Source: Petunia secreta (lineage: Eukaryota > Streptophyta > Magnoliopsida > Solanales > Solanaceae). Taken from it: DNA of 64,000 nucleotides. Location: NCBI GenBank assembly GCA_029990175.1, contig JARKIP010000035.1:35416001-35480000 (forward strand), in the 5' to 3' direction. Positions 42,059-52,472 of this stretch are shown here, piece by piece. Each line of letters opens with the position of its first letter. Positions within the stretch are counted from its first letter, which is position 1. Both the position numbers and the translations under genes were made by a program. The notes beneath the pieces are model-generated. The model was not told the origin of the DNA. It was given only the letters and a program-made list of their open reading frames with translations, and did no database searches.

Positions 42059-42899
42059 TGATGCAGGGCAAAATACGCGGAAGCTAAAAACGACACAAAC
42101 AATGCGGAAGCGATAAAACACAAGATAGGTGATATCAAAGATATCGGGAAACAAGGATTGGGGAGACAAGAAATGAGAAGAAAGAACGGATTAATGAATT
42201 CAAGACATGAATTAATAATCCAAAAAGGGAGAAATGAAACTCGAACCTTACAATGGAATCAAACTAGGTGTCGATCTCCATAGGTTCCAAGTCGAGACAT
42301 ACACGAGCCTCGGGCTCAAACAAGAAGGGCTCGGCCTCTTCAATGTTCTCTCTCAATTCTATCTTCTAAACAATGGCTAACTAATGAATGAAATGTCTAA
42401 GGGAAGCTTATATAGTTTTCCCATACATAAATGTGAAATGACTAAAAGCCCCTAGGTCTAGTTAATACATTAGAATCACTTAGGGACAAAATAGGAATTA
42501 CACCTCAAAAACTAGTCTTCAATTGGCCCGTAAGTAGGCGCCCCACCTAGCCAGAAGAGGCGCCCCGCCTGGACACCATGCAGAGAACCAGGCGCTCCAC
42601 CACCATAGAGTAGGCGGTCCGCCCATTGCACAGGGGCGGTCCGCCCAGTGCAGATCCAGAGAGGCTTCCAAAAGTGGGCGGTCCGCCCATCAAAGTAGGC
42701 GCTCCGCCTATTGCTGCGGGCTCTTGAAATGCTTCAAATTGTGTCCCTCGAGCCTCTCCTTTGGTGCCTAGGTGCTCCTCCTTCCTTGGCGCTCCAATGC
42801 ATGATCTTCAAGACGTCTCCGGAGCCCTTGCCTGGTGTTCATTGTGCTTTCAAGCTTGGTTCTTGATGGTTGTTGATTAGGCCATTTTATCCGGCATCA
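42059..42899 (-). repeat. C2 3' LTR (epsilon)
   Basis: 841 bp, TGATGCAGGGC... to ...TCCGGCATCA; palindromes with GGGCGGTCCGCCC cores at about 42533-42713. Related to the delta LTR of C1 in its first ~180 bp. Confidence 0.92.
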
Positions 42900-42999
42900 T
42901 CCTCCCCTTCTTGAAAGGATTTCGTCCTCGAAATCAAACCATCAAACCTACAATCAAAGCAAGCACAACCAAAATTTCCTACTTCACAAGTAGGTTAGC

Positions 43000-45900
43000 T
43001 TAACAAGAAATTAGTGCAAGTAGTGTTGAAAACACACTCTTGTGATAAAGCCAAGCATCAATGCCAATTAAAAAGCGTATGTCCCCAAAGGAGACAACAA
43101 GGTCTTGGCTCGACAAGAACAAGCACCCAATTTCAAAACAAGCAAAGAGATCAAAGTCACGCAACATATAGCAATCAAATGTCCTATGACCCCTAAGCTT
43201 ACCATCAACATACCAAGCCTTCAAATCAAGTTTATCACATTGTGACACATTGGCTTTGGTATGTCCATCACTCAAGGTGTGCTCAACATATGGGATGGAG
43301 TAAGTAAAATAGTTCAATTCACAACTAACATCAACTACTCCACTCCCCTTCTTAAGAGCATTCTTACACACACCGAGAGATACCTCCTCACCTCCCAAAT
43401 CAACCCCAAGACAATCCCCCTTATTGGACAAACTCCAAAGGAAGGTCTCCAAAATAGGTCCTTCATCATTATAGTCCACACAACGAGGGCTAGGACTACT
43501 AGAAGATAGGTCAACATGACCAATACCAAGACCACTCTCCTCACTCGGAGTTCCAAACGTTGGATCATCCATAGAGCCTAACTTGACAAACCATGGAGGT
43601 TCGACTCTACTATCGACTCTAGTCCGATACAATTCACCACCACAAATGAGATTGCCTTCAAACAATAGAAATGTAAAGGCATGCACCTCAAATTCATGGT
43701 TACGCAAAAGCATAGAATCAAGACTAGGTCTTTCACTCTCACTCGAGGAGTCATCGAAAATAAATCGATCCATCTCACATTCAAGAGACTCCTCAAGGTC
43801 AAATCCACCCTCACTACGACACATGAGACCACCATTATCAATGAAGCAATCAAAGGGAAGAATAAGATCATCATGCAATTCATCTTCTCCTTTATCAAAT
43901 ATGGGTGGGATGTCATAACAAGGTTCACAAACAAGGTCAACTTCAACATTCTCACTAAAGAGAGGTTCGATGAAAACCGAGCTCACATCATGATGTGGCT
44001 TTTCAACCCTCTCAACTAGTGGTTCAATTTCACACACAAGTTGACCCGAAGGCTCTACACTAGTTGCAAACACATTATACTCATGCAAATCATCAACTAG
44101 CATAGAGTTGTTACAAGCAAGATCACAAGACAAGGAAGTATCATGCTCAAGGGAGGAAGAACTAACACATACCTTTGAAGTGTCATGAACGTCTCCGCCT
44201 TGTAGCTCGCATTCGGCATCTCCTTCACCTTGTCTTTCCATCTCGGAACATGGTTGAGGCTCCATCGGCTTGCCTCCAAGAATACCTACACAAGTACTCA
44301 CACAAGTAGAAGAAAAAGGTAAAGGGTTAAGGTTAGAATAAGGGGTGTCCTCACTCTTTTTTCCCTCTTTCTTTTCCCTCATTTTTCTTTCAAGGTCGGG
44401 TGTAGATTCGGGTGGCGACAACTCACTCACATCACTCAACACAATCTCTCCTTTTTCCACTCGAGAGTTGTCACCGGTCGCTCCCTTACTCCTCTCAATC
44501 TTTTGTCTCTCAAATTCGGGCGAATTGGGACGAGGCCCAAGAATACCCATAGCCGGAGTAGGTGGACTCTTCACATCAACCCGGAATCTAGGACTAGGAG
44601 ACTCATCACTTGATGTCTCCTTCTTCTTCGTTGGTGAACCACTTGGAATTGAATCTTGTGGTTTTGGGTTCACCTTGTTGATGTCTATCAACCCTTTTCT
44701 AGCACATGTCCCACCATTGCTTGTGTTTGTAGGACTTCTTGTTTGCACATTGTCAACCATGGAATGAAGTTCTTGCTCCTTGCTCCTTTGCATAGCCAAA
44801 GAAAGGGCACTAGTAGGCACTCGGCTCTTCGCCCGGTAAGGCACAAAGTCATAGACTCTTTGCCCTACGCCCACAAGATATGCACCCTTCACCACACTAT
44901 ATTGCACCCTCTTCCCCTCCAACCACGGCTCACCCATCCACACATCAACATGACGCATGGGATACACGTCACACCACACATAGCATCTATAACTCCCATG
45001 AGATATGAGTACCCGAGCCTCCTTAGAAACCCACACTCCATCATACTCATAAGGATGCTCTAGCTTGTGGCACGGTATCCTAAGCCTATCAACCAAAGAG
45101 GTGCTAATACAATTGGCATCGGTACCACCAATTTTGAGCAAGTATCCTCCAATACCATCTACCTCAACAACGAACCTACATCTACCCAAGTCTTGCACAT
45201 TGGCACCCAAATGAGAATTTGGACGCCCACAAGTGTCAACACCAACAACTTGGGTCTTCCTTATCCCTCCACTAGTGGCAACACCACTAGAACAACCTCC
45301 ACTTCCCGTCACTCTCCCAACATTAGCAATGTTGTTGGAAGTCAAGGAAGGAACCTTGCCATGGAACCCATAAGTGCCTCTCGCCTTGGTTCCATAGCCC
45401 ATAGCACTACTCCTACTACAACCATCCACGCCCCTCACGGCATACATCCCCTTTGTAGCAAAAGCAACACCATCTCTCAAACCAACCTCCACATGGGAAT
45501 TAGAAGCATTAGGTCGCCTAGCGTACCTAGAAGATGCAAGCTTCTCCTTCCCCATGGAACAACCACCACCACCTCCCATACTAATGGAAGGTCCTCTACT
45601 ACTCCCTTGTACTCCACTAGCAACGCCAAGAGAAGATGCAAATGAATAATTCATATACTCAACCTCATCATCAACTCTATCTAGGTCACTATCAACATTA
45701 TCAAAATCTTCACAAGAAGAGTGAGTAGGATCTATGTACCTTGAAGCGTCACCATCCTCGGGTTCTTGACTAGAAGCATTAGATTCATCGAATTCATCTT
45801 CATGAGCTTCATAGTCGTCACCAACCTCTCGATCATCATAGTGAACCGCTTCATCATCATAGGAGCCATGGTTTCCATCATCATAGTAATGGCCATCATC

Positions 45901-46002
45901 ACCCTCGTAGGAACCATAGTCTCCATCATCACCATACGAGTCATAGCAACTCGCATCATCGCCACATGAGCCATAATCTACTCCATCATCAATATCCGAC
46001 AT
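43000..46002 (-). CDS. Gagless element C2 protein: acidic N-terminus, dead protease-like domain, X region
   Basis: Open frame of 1,000 residues from the ATG at 46002. It matches C1 across most of its length: an Asp/Gly/Tyr/Ser-rich N-terminus, a GGGGGC Gly run, a protease-like domain (about 44910-45175) with KIGGTDAN where DSGSCAN is expected and MGEPW where the enzyme has GRPW, then the X region (PHHDVSSVFIEPLF, CYDIPPIFD). Its C-terminus is the native C-family form: DLKAWYVDGKLRG, then GDIRFLIGIDAWLYHKSVFSTLLAL, aligning with the hydrophobic end of the B/E proteins. It stops before the SRTKSFQEGEDD block, whose DNA (42900-42940) is kept untranslated. Function unknown. Two long open copies with differing sequence hint at selection. 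Confidence 0.78.
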   Translation of the reverse strand: MSDIDDGVDYGSCGDDASCYDSYGDDGDYGSYEGDDGHYYDDGNHGSYDDEAVHYDDREVGDDYEAHEDEFDESNASSQEPEDGDASRYIDPTHSSCEDFDNVDSDLDRVDDEVEYMNYSFASSLGVASGVQGSSRGPSISMGGGGGCSMGKEKLASSRYARRPNASNSHVEVGLRDGVAFATKGMYAVRGVDGCSRSSAMGYGTKARGTYGFHGKVPSLTSNNIANVGRVTGSGGCSSGVATSGGIRKTQVVGVDTCGRPNSHLGANVQDLGRCRFVVEVDGIGGYLLKIGGTDANCISTSLVDRLRIPCHKLEHPYEYDGVWVSKEARVLISHGSYRCYVWCDVYPMRHVDVWMGEPWLEGKRVQYSVVKGAYLVGVGQRVYDFVPYRAKSRVPTSALSLAMQRSKEQELHSMVDNVQTRSPTNTSNGGTCARKGLIDINKVNPKPQDSIPSGSPTKKKETSSDESPSPRFRVDVKSPPTPAMGILGPRPNSPEFERQKIERSKGATGDNSRVEKGEIVLSDVSELSPPESTPDLERKMREKKEGKKSEDTPYSNLNPLPFSSTCVSTCVGILGGKPMEPQPCSEMERQGEGDAECELQGGDVHDTSKVCVSSSSLEHDTSLSCDLACNNSMLVDDLHEYNVFATSVEPSGQLVCEIEPLVERVEKPHHDVSSVFIEPLFSENVEVDLVCEPCYDIPPIFDKGEDELHDDLILPFDCFIDNGGLMCRSEGGFDLEESLECEMDRFIFDDSSSESERPSLDSMLLRNHEFEVHAFTFLLFEGNLICGGELYRTRVDSRVEPPWFVKLGSMDDPTFGTPSEESGLGIGHVDLSSSSPSPRCVDYNDEGPILETFLWSLSNKGDCLGVDLGGEEVSLGVCKNALKKGSGVVDVSCELNYFTYSIPYVEHTLSDGHTKANVSQCDKLDLKAWYVDGKLRGHRTFDCYMLRDFDLFACFEIGCLFLSSQDLVVSFGDIRFLIGIDAWLYHKSVFSTLLALISC

Positions 46003-47708
46003 TGTTGCAATCACCAAAGAACAAAACCTCCCAAAAGTCACTCCCTCACGTGTATCACTCAATATATGTACACTCAAGAGCGAGGCCTTATCAACTTGGG
46101 AACCAAGGAAATCACAACTAGCATGTCCAAGTTAAAGTTCGGAATGGAATTAATGAGACTCGATGTACGGACGGTTATTTAAAGTGCGCACTTGATGCAA
46201 CCCAAATTGCATCGAGACCATTCACTCGAAGTCAAGCCAAGGACATACAAGACGCTCACCTACACTTGGTTTGGAGAGGCGTGGATGAGACGAGCTCGGG
46301 GAAGGACTTAAAGGCAATGCATTGGAGCTCATTCCATGTGGAAACAGGGCAGGAAACAGTGCAAGAAGCAGGGGAGCAAAACAGGGCAAAAACAGGGGAA
46401 GTCTGCTGAGCTTACTGCCTAAGACTGGAAACTTGCTCTTCGCGATCGCGTCCATCACTCACGCGATCGCGATGACCATTTCTTTTGCCTGCGCGATCGC
46501 GCCAAGACTCGCGCTATCGCGACCTTCTGCATTTTAGTGTTCCACGCGATCGCATATAACTCTGCGCGATCGCGAAGAACACTCGAGTAGCAGCGGACCA
46601 GAATGCTAGGAAACATTGTAATGAGGTGCTATAAATGCCCTCTTTCATCATTTATTGTTTTTACACTACTTTGAACACAAAACACATTGAATGAGCATAG
46701 CTCTTGACATTGTAACTCTTTTGGCTTGAAATCAATTGGATGAATCCAAGTTGCTCTTCAATCCATCTTCGATCATTCTATTTGCTTGAGCCTCGTGTCT
46801 CTTGAGGATAGTTGCTTAGCGTAGGTGATTCTTTCCAATCGCTCGGGGTGTAACGGAACAAGTTCTTCGTTGCTACTCGACTTTAGTGTGAGTCTCGTCT
46901 CGTTTCTTATCTTTTATCGCTTTCGTATTTTCGATTGCATCAGCACTTGAGGCCAAAAGGAGTTCTACGACTCTTCTTTGAATTCTAATCTCCTCTACGC
47001 ACGAATACCTAATACGCTAAAGGATTAGTGTTAATAAAGTAGGCCAATTACCCTAGAAACACTAACCAAGAGGTACGGAAGCAAACGGGACACAAAAACA
47101 CACGAAACGAAGCCAAACGGAGCCTCCCCAGGAGTGGGCGGTCCGCCTCTGTAAAGGGGGCGCCCCGCCTACTCAAAATCCAGAGAGTAGCATAAAAATG
47201 GGCGGACCGCCTACTATTTGGGCGCCCCGCCTACTGGCAATTTCAGCACAGTCCGAAAATCGTTTTTTGGCTCGTTTTGCACTCAAAATCCAACGTTTTC
47301 GACTCGTTTTCGATTCTAATGATACCCAAAGATGTATTTGATGATTCTAAACAATCCCCAATAGGTTTAAACCCCAAACAAACAACAATCAATCAATTTT
47401 GATTCTTGAGCAAAATTCTAGGGTTCTTGAAAATTTTGGAGATTTGAATTCTTCAATTTTTGAAATACACCACCAAATCTTGTAATTTTGGTACCAAAAG
47501 AACGGGAATACAATAAGGAACAAACCCCAATGATTTTCAATGTATGGGTGTTCCAATCCAACAAGTTCTACCAAATTTTGTGAAATTTTCAACTTTTTCA
47601 ATTTTTTTTTTGTTTTTCTTCAAATTTTCAAGAACAAACACAACAATAACAACAATACTAACACGATGAACAAGGAACGGGGGTTTGTAAGAACATAATC
47701 CGAGCCTT
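46003..47708 (-). promoter_or_regulatory. C2 5' leader, split by a solo LTR
   Basis: The leader matches the C1 leader. The conserved block is cut at 46192 by the solo LTR and continues at 46948 to about 47035. A palindrome array at about 47135-47236 has GGGCGGTCCGCC and GGGCGCCCCGCC cores like the C2 LTR. The stretch 47240-47700 is A/T-rich with nothing else recognised. Confidence 0.7.
46193..46942 (+). repeat. Solo LTR with TSD GCACT, inside C2 leader
   Basis: 750 bp, TGATGCAACCC... to ...TTCGATTGCATCA, flanked by GCACT at 46188-46192 and 46943-46947. On the plus strand it holds a polyprotein tail (RPFTRSQAKDIQDAHLHLV), GCGATCGCG palindromes (about 46440-46585) and a TATA motif near 46629. 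It is a separate LTR subfamily, absent from the C1 leader at the same site. Confidence 0.9.
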
Positions 47709-47720
47709 GCTCTGATACCA
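47709..47720 (-). other. C2 primer binding site
   Basis: GCTCTGATACCA, two bases from the 5' LTR start at 47723; reverse complement of the initiator tRNA-Met primer site. Confidence 0.92.
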
Positions 47721-47722
47721 AC

Positions 47723-48563
47723 TGATGCAGGGCAAAATACGCGGAAGCTAAAAACGACACAAACAATGCGGAAGCGATAAAACACAAGATAGGTGATATC
47801 AAAGATATCGGGAAACAAGGATTGGGGAGACAAGAAACGAGAAGAAAGAACGGATTAATGAATTCAAGACATGAATTAATAATCCAAAAAGGGAGAAATG
47901 AAACTCGAACCTTACAATGGAATCAAACTAGGTGTCGATCTCCATAGGTTCCAAGTCGAGACATACACGAGCCTCGGGCTCAAACAAGAAGGGCTCGGCC
48001 TCTTCAATGTTCTCTCTCAATTCTATCTTCTAAACAATGGCTAACTAATGAATGAAATGTCTAAGGGAAGCTTATATAGTTTTCCCATACATAAATGTGA
48101 AATGACTAAAAGCCCCTAGGTCTAGTTAATACATTAGAATCACTTAGGGACAAAATAGGAATTACACCTCAAAAACTAGTCTTCAATTGGCCCGTAAGTA
48201 GGCGCCCCACCTAGCCAGAAGAGGCGCCCCGCCTGGACACCATGCAGAGAACCAGGCGCTCCACCACCATAGAGTAGGCGGTCCGCCCATTGCACAGGGG
48301 CGGTCCGCCCAGTGCAGATCCAGAGAGGCTTCCAAAAGTGGGCGGTCCGCCCATCAAAGTAGGCGCTCCGCCTATTGCTGCGGGCTCTTGAAATGCTTCA
48401 AATTGTGTCCCTCGAGCCTCTCCTTTGGTGCCTAGGTGCTCCTCCTTCCTTGGCGCTCCAATGCATGATCTTCAAGACGTCTCCGGAGCCCTTGCCTGGT
48501 GTTCATTGTGCTTTCAAGCTTGGTTCTTGATGGTTGTTGATTAGGCCATTTTATCCGGCATCA
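47723..48563 (-). repeat. C2 5' LTR (epsilon)
   Basis: 841 bp, one difference from 42059-42899 noticed; forms the right end of the composite insertion. Confidence 0.92.
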
Positions 48564-48662
48564 CACTTCCAAAGCCCTTGACTTCAAGTCCGTTGTATCT
48601 TCCAAGCTTGGCACATGTCGGAAAGTGTTGGAAAGTGTCTTGGCACGATTTGGGTCTCATCA

Positions 48663-49028
48663 GAAATACTAAGGGTAAACTAGTAAATAGGTCACAGTTG
48701 ACCAATAGAAATAAGCCACGCAGGGCTGAGATAAAATGTGTTTGGCAGACTTTGACTTCGGTTCTCGATTGTCTGCTCGAACACACGCTTGTTGCCTTCG
48801 GACGCTCAATTGTCTTCGAGCTTATTGTCCTCGGTCACTTTGCCTTCGGGATCAAATCTGACGATAATGCCTTCGATTCTTGAGCTCGGCCACTCAGCTT
48901 CGGAGCAATTGTTTTCCTTCGGCCAGGCTAAGTGAACGTGCACATCGTGCAGCAGCTTGGCTTGGTTTCTTGTCATCGGTCTCCTCGGTGGATCGATCAC
49001 TTGATCAGCACGTGATCGGGCTGCATCA
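48663..49028 (-). repeat. gamma3 3' LTR, truncated
   Basis: 366 bp of a gamma LTR ending GGGCTGCATCA against the polypurine-tract complement at 49029. The other half is missing; sequence jumps to the D LTR at 48662 exactly at the D LTR end (CATCA/GAAATACTAAGG). Confidence 0.88.
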
Positions 49029-51335
49029 TCCTCCCCTTCTTGAGAAGATTTCGTCCTCGAAATCAAGCCCTCCTCGTCCTCCGAAGTTGGACCTACAACA
49101 CAAGGAACTAAGTCAGCAACATTAAAGGTGTTGGACACGTTATACTCACCAGGGAGGTCGATCACGTAGGCATTGTTGTTGATCTTGGTCAACACTTGAA
49201 ATGGACCATCCCCTCGAGGAGCCAACTTTCCTTTCCTTTGGTTCGGGAAGCGTTCCTTTCGGAAGTGAACCCAAACCCAGTCTCCCTTCTTTAATTCCAA
49301 CTTTTTACGCCCCTTGTTTTTCTTTAAGGCAACCTTTGCATAGGCCTCCTCGAGGTTCTTCTTCACCTTTGCATGCAATTCGATCAAGGCAGCTGCTCTT
49401 CGAGTACCTTCAAAATCAAGAACAGAATCTCGAGGCAATGGGGTTAAATCAAGTGGAATCAAAGGATTAAAGCCATACACACATTCAAACGGGGTCATGT
49501 TGATCATTCTATGCACCGTTCGATTGTATGCGAACTCCATCATGGGCAAACGATCAGCCCAGTTTCCAACCTTCCCTTTGGTCATTGCCCGAAGCAAAGA
49601 TCCCAAGGTTCGGTTAACTACCTCGGTCTGTCCATCAGTCTGAGGATGGTGAGACGTCGAGAATAGTAGCTTGGTGCCGAGGGCACCCCACAAACATTTC
49701 CAAAAATGACTCAAGAACTTCGAGTCTCGATCACTTACAATAGTACGAGGTACACCATGCAATTTTAACACGTTAGAAACAAACAATGTAGCTACATGCT
49801 GTGCATCATCACACTTTTTGCAAGGAATAAAGTGAGCCATTTTTGAAAAACGGTCAACCACAACGAAGATGCTATCATGTCCTCCCCCCGACCTCGGTAA
49901 CCCCAAGACAAAGTCCATGGATATATCAACCCAAGGTCGATCAGGCACAGGCAACGGGGTGTACAAACCATGAGGGTTGGACTTCGATTTTGCTTTCTTG
50001 CAAACGAGACAAGCGTTGCAAAGCTTTTCCACATCTCGTCGCATTTTGGGCCAATGGAACTGCTCGGTCAAGATACCAAGAGTTTTATCGACACCGAAGT
50101 GTCCCATCAGTCCACCTGAGTGAGCTTCTCGAACCAAGAGCTCTCTCCACGATGACACTGGCACACAAACCCTCCCATTTTTGAAGAGGTAGCCATCATG
50201 CCACTGATATTTCTCAACCTTTCGGCCACTCAAGATTGCGTCTCGAACACATTTCAGCTTGGGATCGTCCTCGTACATCGACTTGATGCTTTCGAATCCC
50301 ATGAGCCTAGAGGCGAGAGTGGTCGCTAAGGCAAATTTCCTTGATAGCAGCGCATCGGCCACAACATTATCTTTTCCCTTTTTGTAATGATTTACATAGG
50401 GAAAGCTTTCAATGAATTCAACCCACTTGGCATGTCTTCGATTTAATTTCTCCTGACCTCGGAGATGTTTCAAAGACTCATGATCACTTTTGATCACAAA
50501 CTCTCGAGGCCACAAATAATGCTGCCAATGGGCGAGTGCTCGAACGAGGGCATACAACTCTTTGTCATACGTAGAGTAATTCAAAGTTGCACCCTTAAGC
50601 TTTTCGCTAAAGTAAGCGATCGGCTTCGAGTCTTGCATCAGCACTCCTCCGATCCCAACTCCAGACGCATCACATTCGACTTCGAATGATTTGCCGAAGT
50701 CAGGGAGTTGCAACAACGGGGCAGAACAAAGCCTCCGCTTCAACTCTTGGAAAGCCCTCTCTTGGGACTCTCCCCACACAAATGGATTGTCTTTCTTCAC
50801 CAGCTCGGTTAAAGGAGCTGCCACGGTGCTAAAGTCGCGAACAAACCTTCGGTAAAAGCTAGCTAAGCCATGGAAGCTACGAACTTGTGATACCGAGGTT
50901 GGAGTTGGCCAATCTTTGATGGCTTCGACTTTTGATTCGTCGACTTCGACACCATTAGCACTGACAACAAATCCAAGAAAGATTACACGATCGACACCAA
51001 AGGCGCATTTCTTGAAGTTGGCATACAACTTCTCTTCTCGAAGCTTTTCAAGTACTTGCCTTAGGTGGTCGACATGTTCATCCACGGTTCTGCTATAAAC
51101 AAGTATGTCATCGAAATAAACGACAACAAACTTATTTATGAACGGTTTGAGCACATGGTTCATCAGTCGCATGAATGTGCTCGGTGCATTGGATAAGCCA
51201 AAAGGCATCACCAACCATTCATAGAGACCGAATTTGGTCTTGAATGCGGTTTTCCACTCGTCCCCGGGTTTCATTCGGATCTGATGGTAACCGGACCAGA
51301 GGTCTATCTTCGAAAAGCATGAAGAACCACTTAAG
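48806..51335 (-). pseudogene. gamma3 pol, from mid-RT onward
   Basis: An open frame covers RT from FSKIDLWSGYHQ (motif A) and YFDDILVYS through RNase H (CDASGVGIGG, SDHESLKHL) to a complete integrase (HHCC, DDE, GPFQVL) and SRTKSSQEGEDD, ending at 48806 in the LTR. The codon interrupted in gamma2 is intact here. An extra in-frame codon lies in VADALLSRKF. The frame is open upstream through the TRIM block, but gag, protease and the RT N-terminus (fingers) are absent. The integrase could in principle be made; the RT could not work. Confidence 0.88.
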
Positions 51336-51639
51336 AGTGCAGTGCAACCATTTCTACTAAAAGCCATAGCTGATGGTAGAGGCGCAACGCAACTCTTATA
51401 CCGCCGGATCAACCCCAAATCGAGGTCCGTCCCTGACACCACCATGACCACCTCGAGCAACGCAACTCCTCCAGGGGGTGGACCCCACTACGGGCGGCTC
51501 TTTATGATGTGGGCCCAATCCTTGATAGCCCCGGGCCCAATCCTTGATAGCCCAGCTGCATCATCCCCCCTTTCTTTAAAGCAAGTTCGTCCCCGAACTT
51601 CGCATGGTGTAGCCAGGAATCGAACCCGGGTTGGCTCTG
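51336..51639 (-). mobile_element. TRIM-derived block in gamma3
   Basis: The reverse complement of the 41.5-kb TRIM. Its repeat is at about 51343-51563 (tandem GGGCTATCAAGG units), then come the polypurine tract, the CGAACTT/AAGTTCG hairpin and the B-box block up to GGGTTGGCTCTG. Beyond that the gamma primer site continues (58204 on). Its left junction with RT shares TTAAG with both parents; its right junction is the primer site that both parents possess. Confidence 0.8.
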
Positions 51640-52458
51640 TGATGAAGCCCAAATCGTGCCAAGACACTTTCCGACATGTGCCAAGCTTGGAAGATACAAT
51701 GGACTTGAAGTCAAGGGCTTTGGAAGTGTTCCGGACGGTTTCATCATTAGGCTCCACGCCTAAAGAGAAGGAAGGAAGCCCAGCACAACTAGGCGCCCCG
51801 CCTAGCCCGGGCGCCCCGCCTAAGGAGCTCACTGCCTAAGAATGGAAGGCACCCAGGCGCCCCACCTAGCCAGGCGCCCCGCCTGACTGAAGGCCAAGCC
51901 AGGCGCCCAGCCTAGCCAGGCGCCCAGCCTAGCTGAAGGCCAAGCCAGGCGCCCCGCCTAGCTCCAGGCGCCCAGCCTAGCTTCAGCATGATCCAGGCGC
52001 CCCTCCCAGCCCCAGGCGCCCCTCCTAGCTGCTGAACTTATGGTTCTTTTACTATTTTGCCCTGCGTGGCTTATTTGTTGAACCTTATTAAGTAAGGGTA
52101 GTTAAGTCTTATGTAAGCTTGGGAAAACACTATAAATATCCAAGCCTAGCTTATTTTACACTTAGTTTATGTTGAATGATGAATTGAATATTGTAAAGAG
52201 TGGATTCTCTTTGGGTTTATGAAAACCAACCTTAGTTGGGACTTGTTACTTCTAGTGGATTCTAGTTGCCTAACAACCCCGCCCCGATCATTCTATTTGC
52301 GAGCTCCAGGTGTGGCTCGAGGGTAGTTGCATAGCGTAGGTGTTCTTGTCCTTCTCTCGGGGTGTAACGGAACAAGTTCTCCGTTGCTACTTGGGATTAG
52401 AGATCGAGTTACGTCTCGTTCTTTATCTTTTTATCTTTTCCGCGTTTTCCCTACATCA
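51640..52458 (+). repeat. Element E 5' LTR
   Basis: 819 bp, TGATGAAGCCC... to ...TTTCCCTACATCA. GGCGCCCCGCCT palindromes at about 51788-52029, then TATAAATA at 52131-52138. Confidence 0.95.
52131..52138 (+). promoter_or_regulatory. Element E TATA box
   Basis: TATAAATA in CACTATAAATATCC, about 100 bp downstream of the palindrome array; repeated at 57871-57878 in the 3' LTR. Confidence 0.7.
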
Positions 52459-52460
52459 TT

Positions 52461-52472
52461 TGGTATCAGAGC
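52461..52472 (+). other. Element E primer binding site
   Basis: TGGTATCAGAGC, two bases after the 5' LTR; initiator tRNA-Met type. Confidence 0.95.

Larger units (their letters stand above)
41524..48563. mobile_element. Composite insertion TRIM + C2, single TSD CACTT
   Basis: The left end is the first LTR of a small TRIM-like element (plus strand). The right end is the 5' LTR of C2 (minus strand). CACTT flanks the whole block at 41519-41523 and 48564-48568, and the D LTR reads through if the block is removed. Neither component has a target duplication of its own. A 23-bp piece between them (42036-42058) is an inverted match to the C2 leader near 47116-47136. Confidence 0.82.
42059..48563 (-). 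mobile_element. Gagless element C2
   Basis: Minus strand; 841-bp LTRs at 42059-42899 and 47723-48563 with one difference noticed (T/C near 42169 and 47838, in ACAAGAAAT/CGAG). Primer site 47709-47720, leader, one open reading frame and polypurine tract are present. It has no gag, RT or integrase. A solo LTR (46193-46942) lies in its leader. Left and right flanks do not match each other because it entered as part of the composite. Confidence 0.9.
26519..48662 (-). repeat. D LTR (alpha family), split into three pieces
   Basis: One alpha-type LTR lies in pieces: 26519-27107, 41379-41523 and 48569-48662. It starts TGATGAGAATC and ends GGTCTCATCA. The gaps are element B (duplication AGCTA) and the composite insertion (duplication CACTT). 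Joined, it would be about 828 bp. Its outer flanks differ: gag of E2 (AGAAG) on the left and the inside of a gamma LTR (GAAAT) on the right. It is therefore not a simple solo LTR. Confidence 0.82.
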
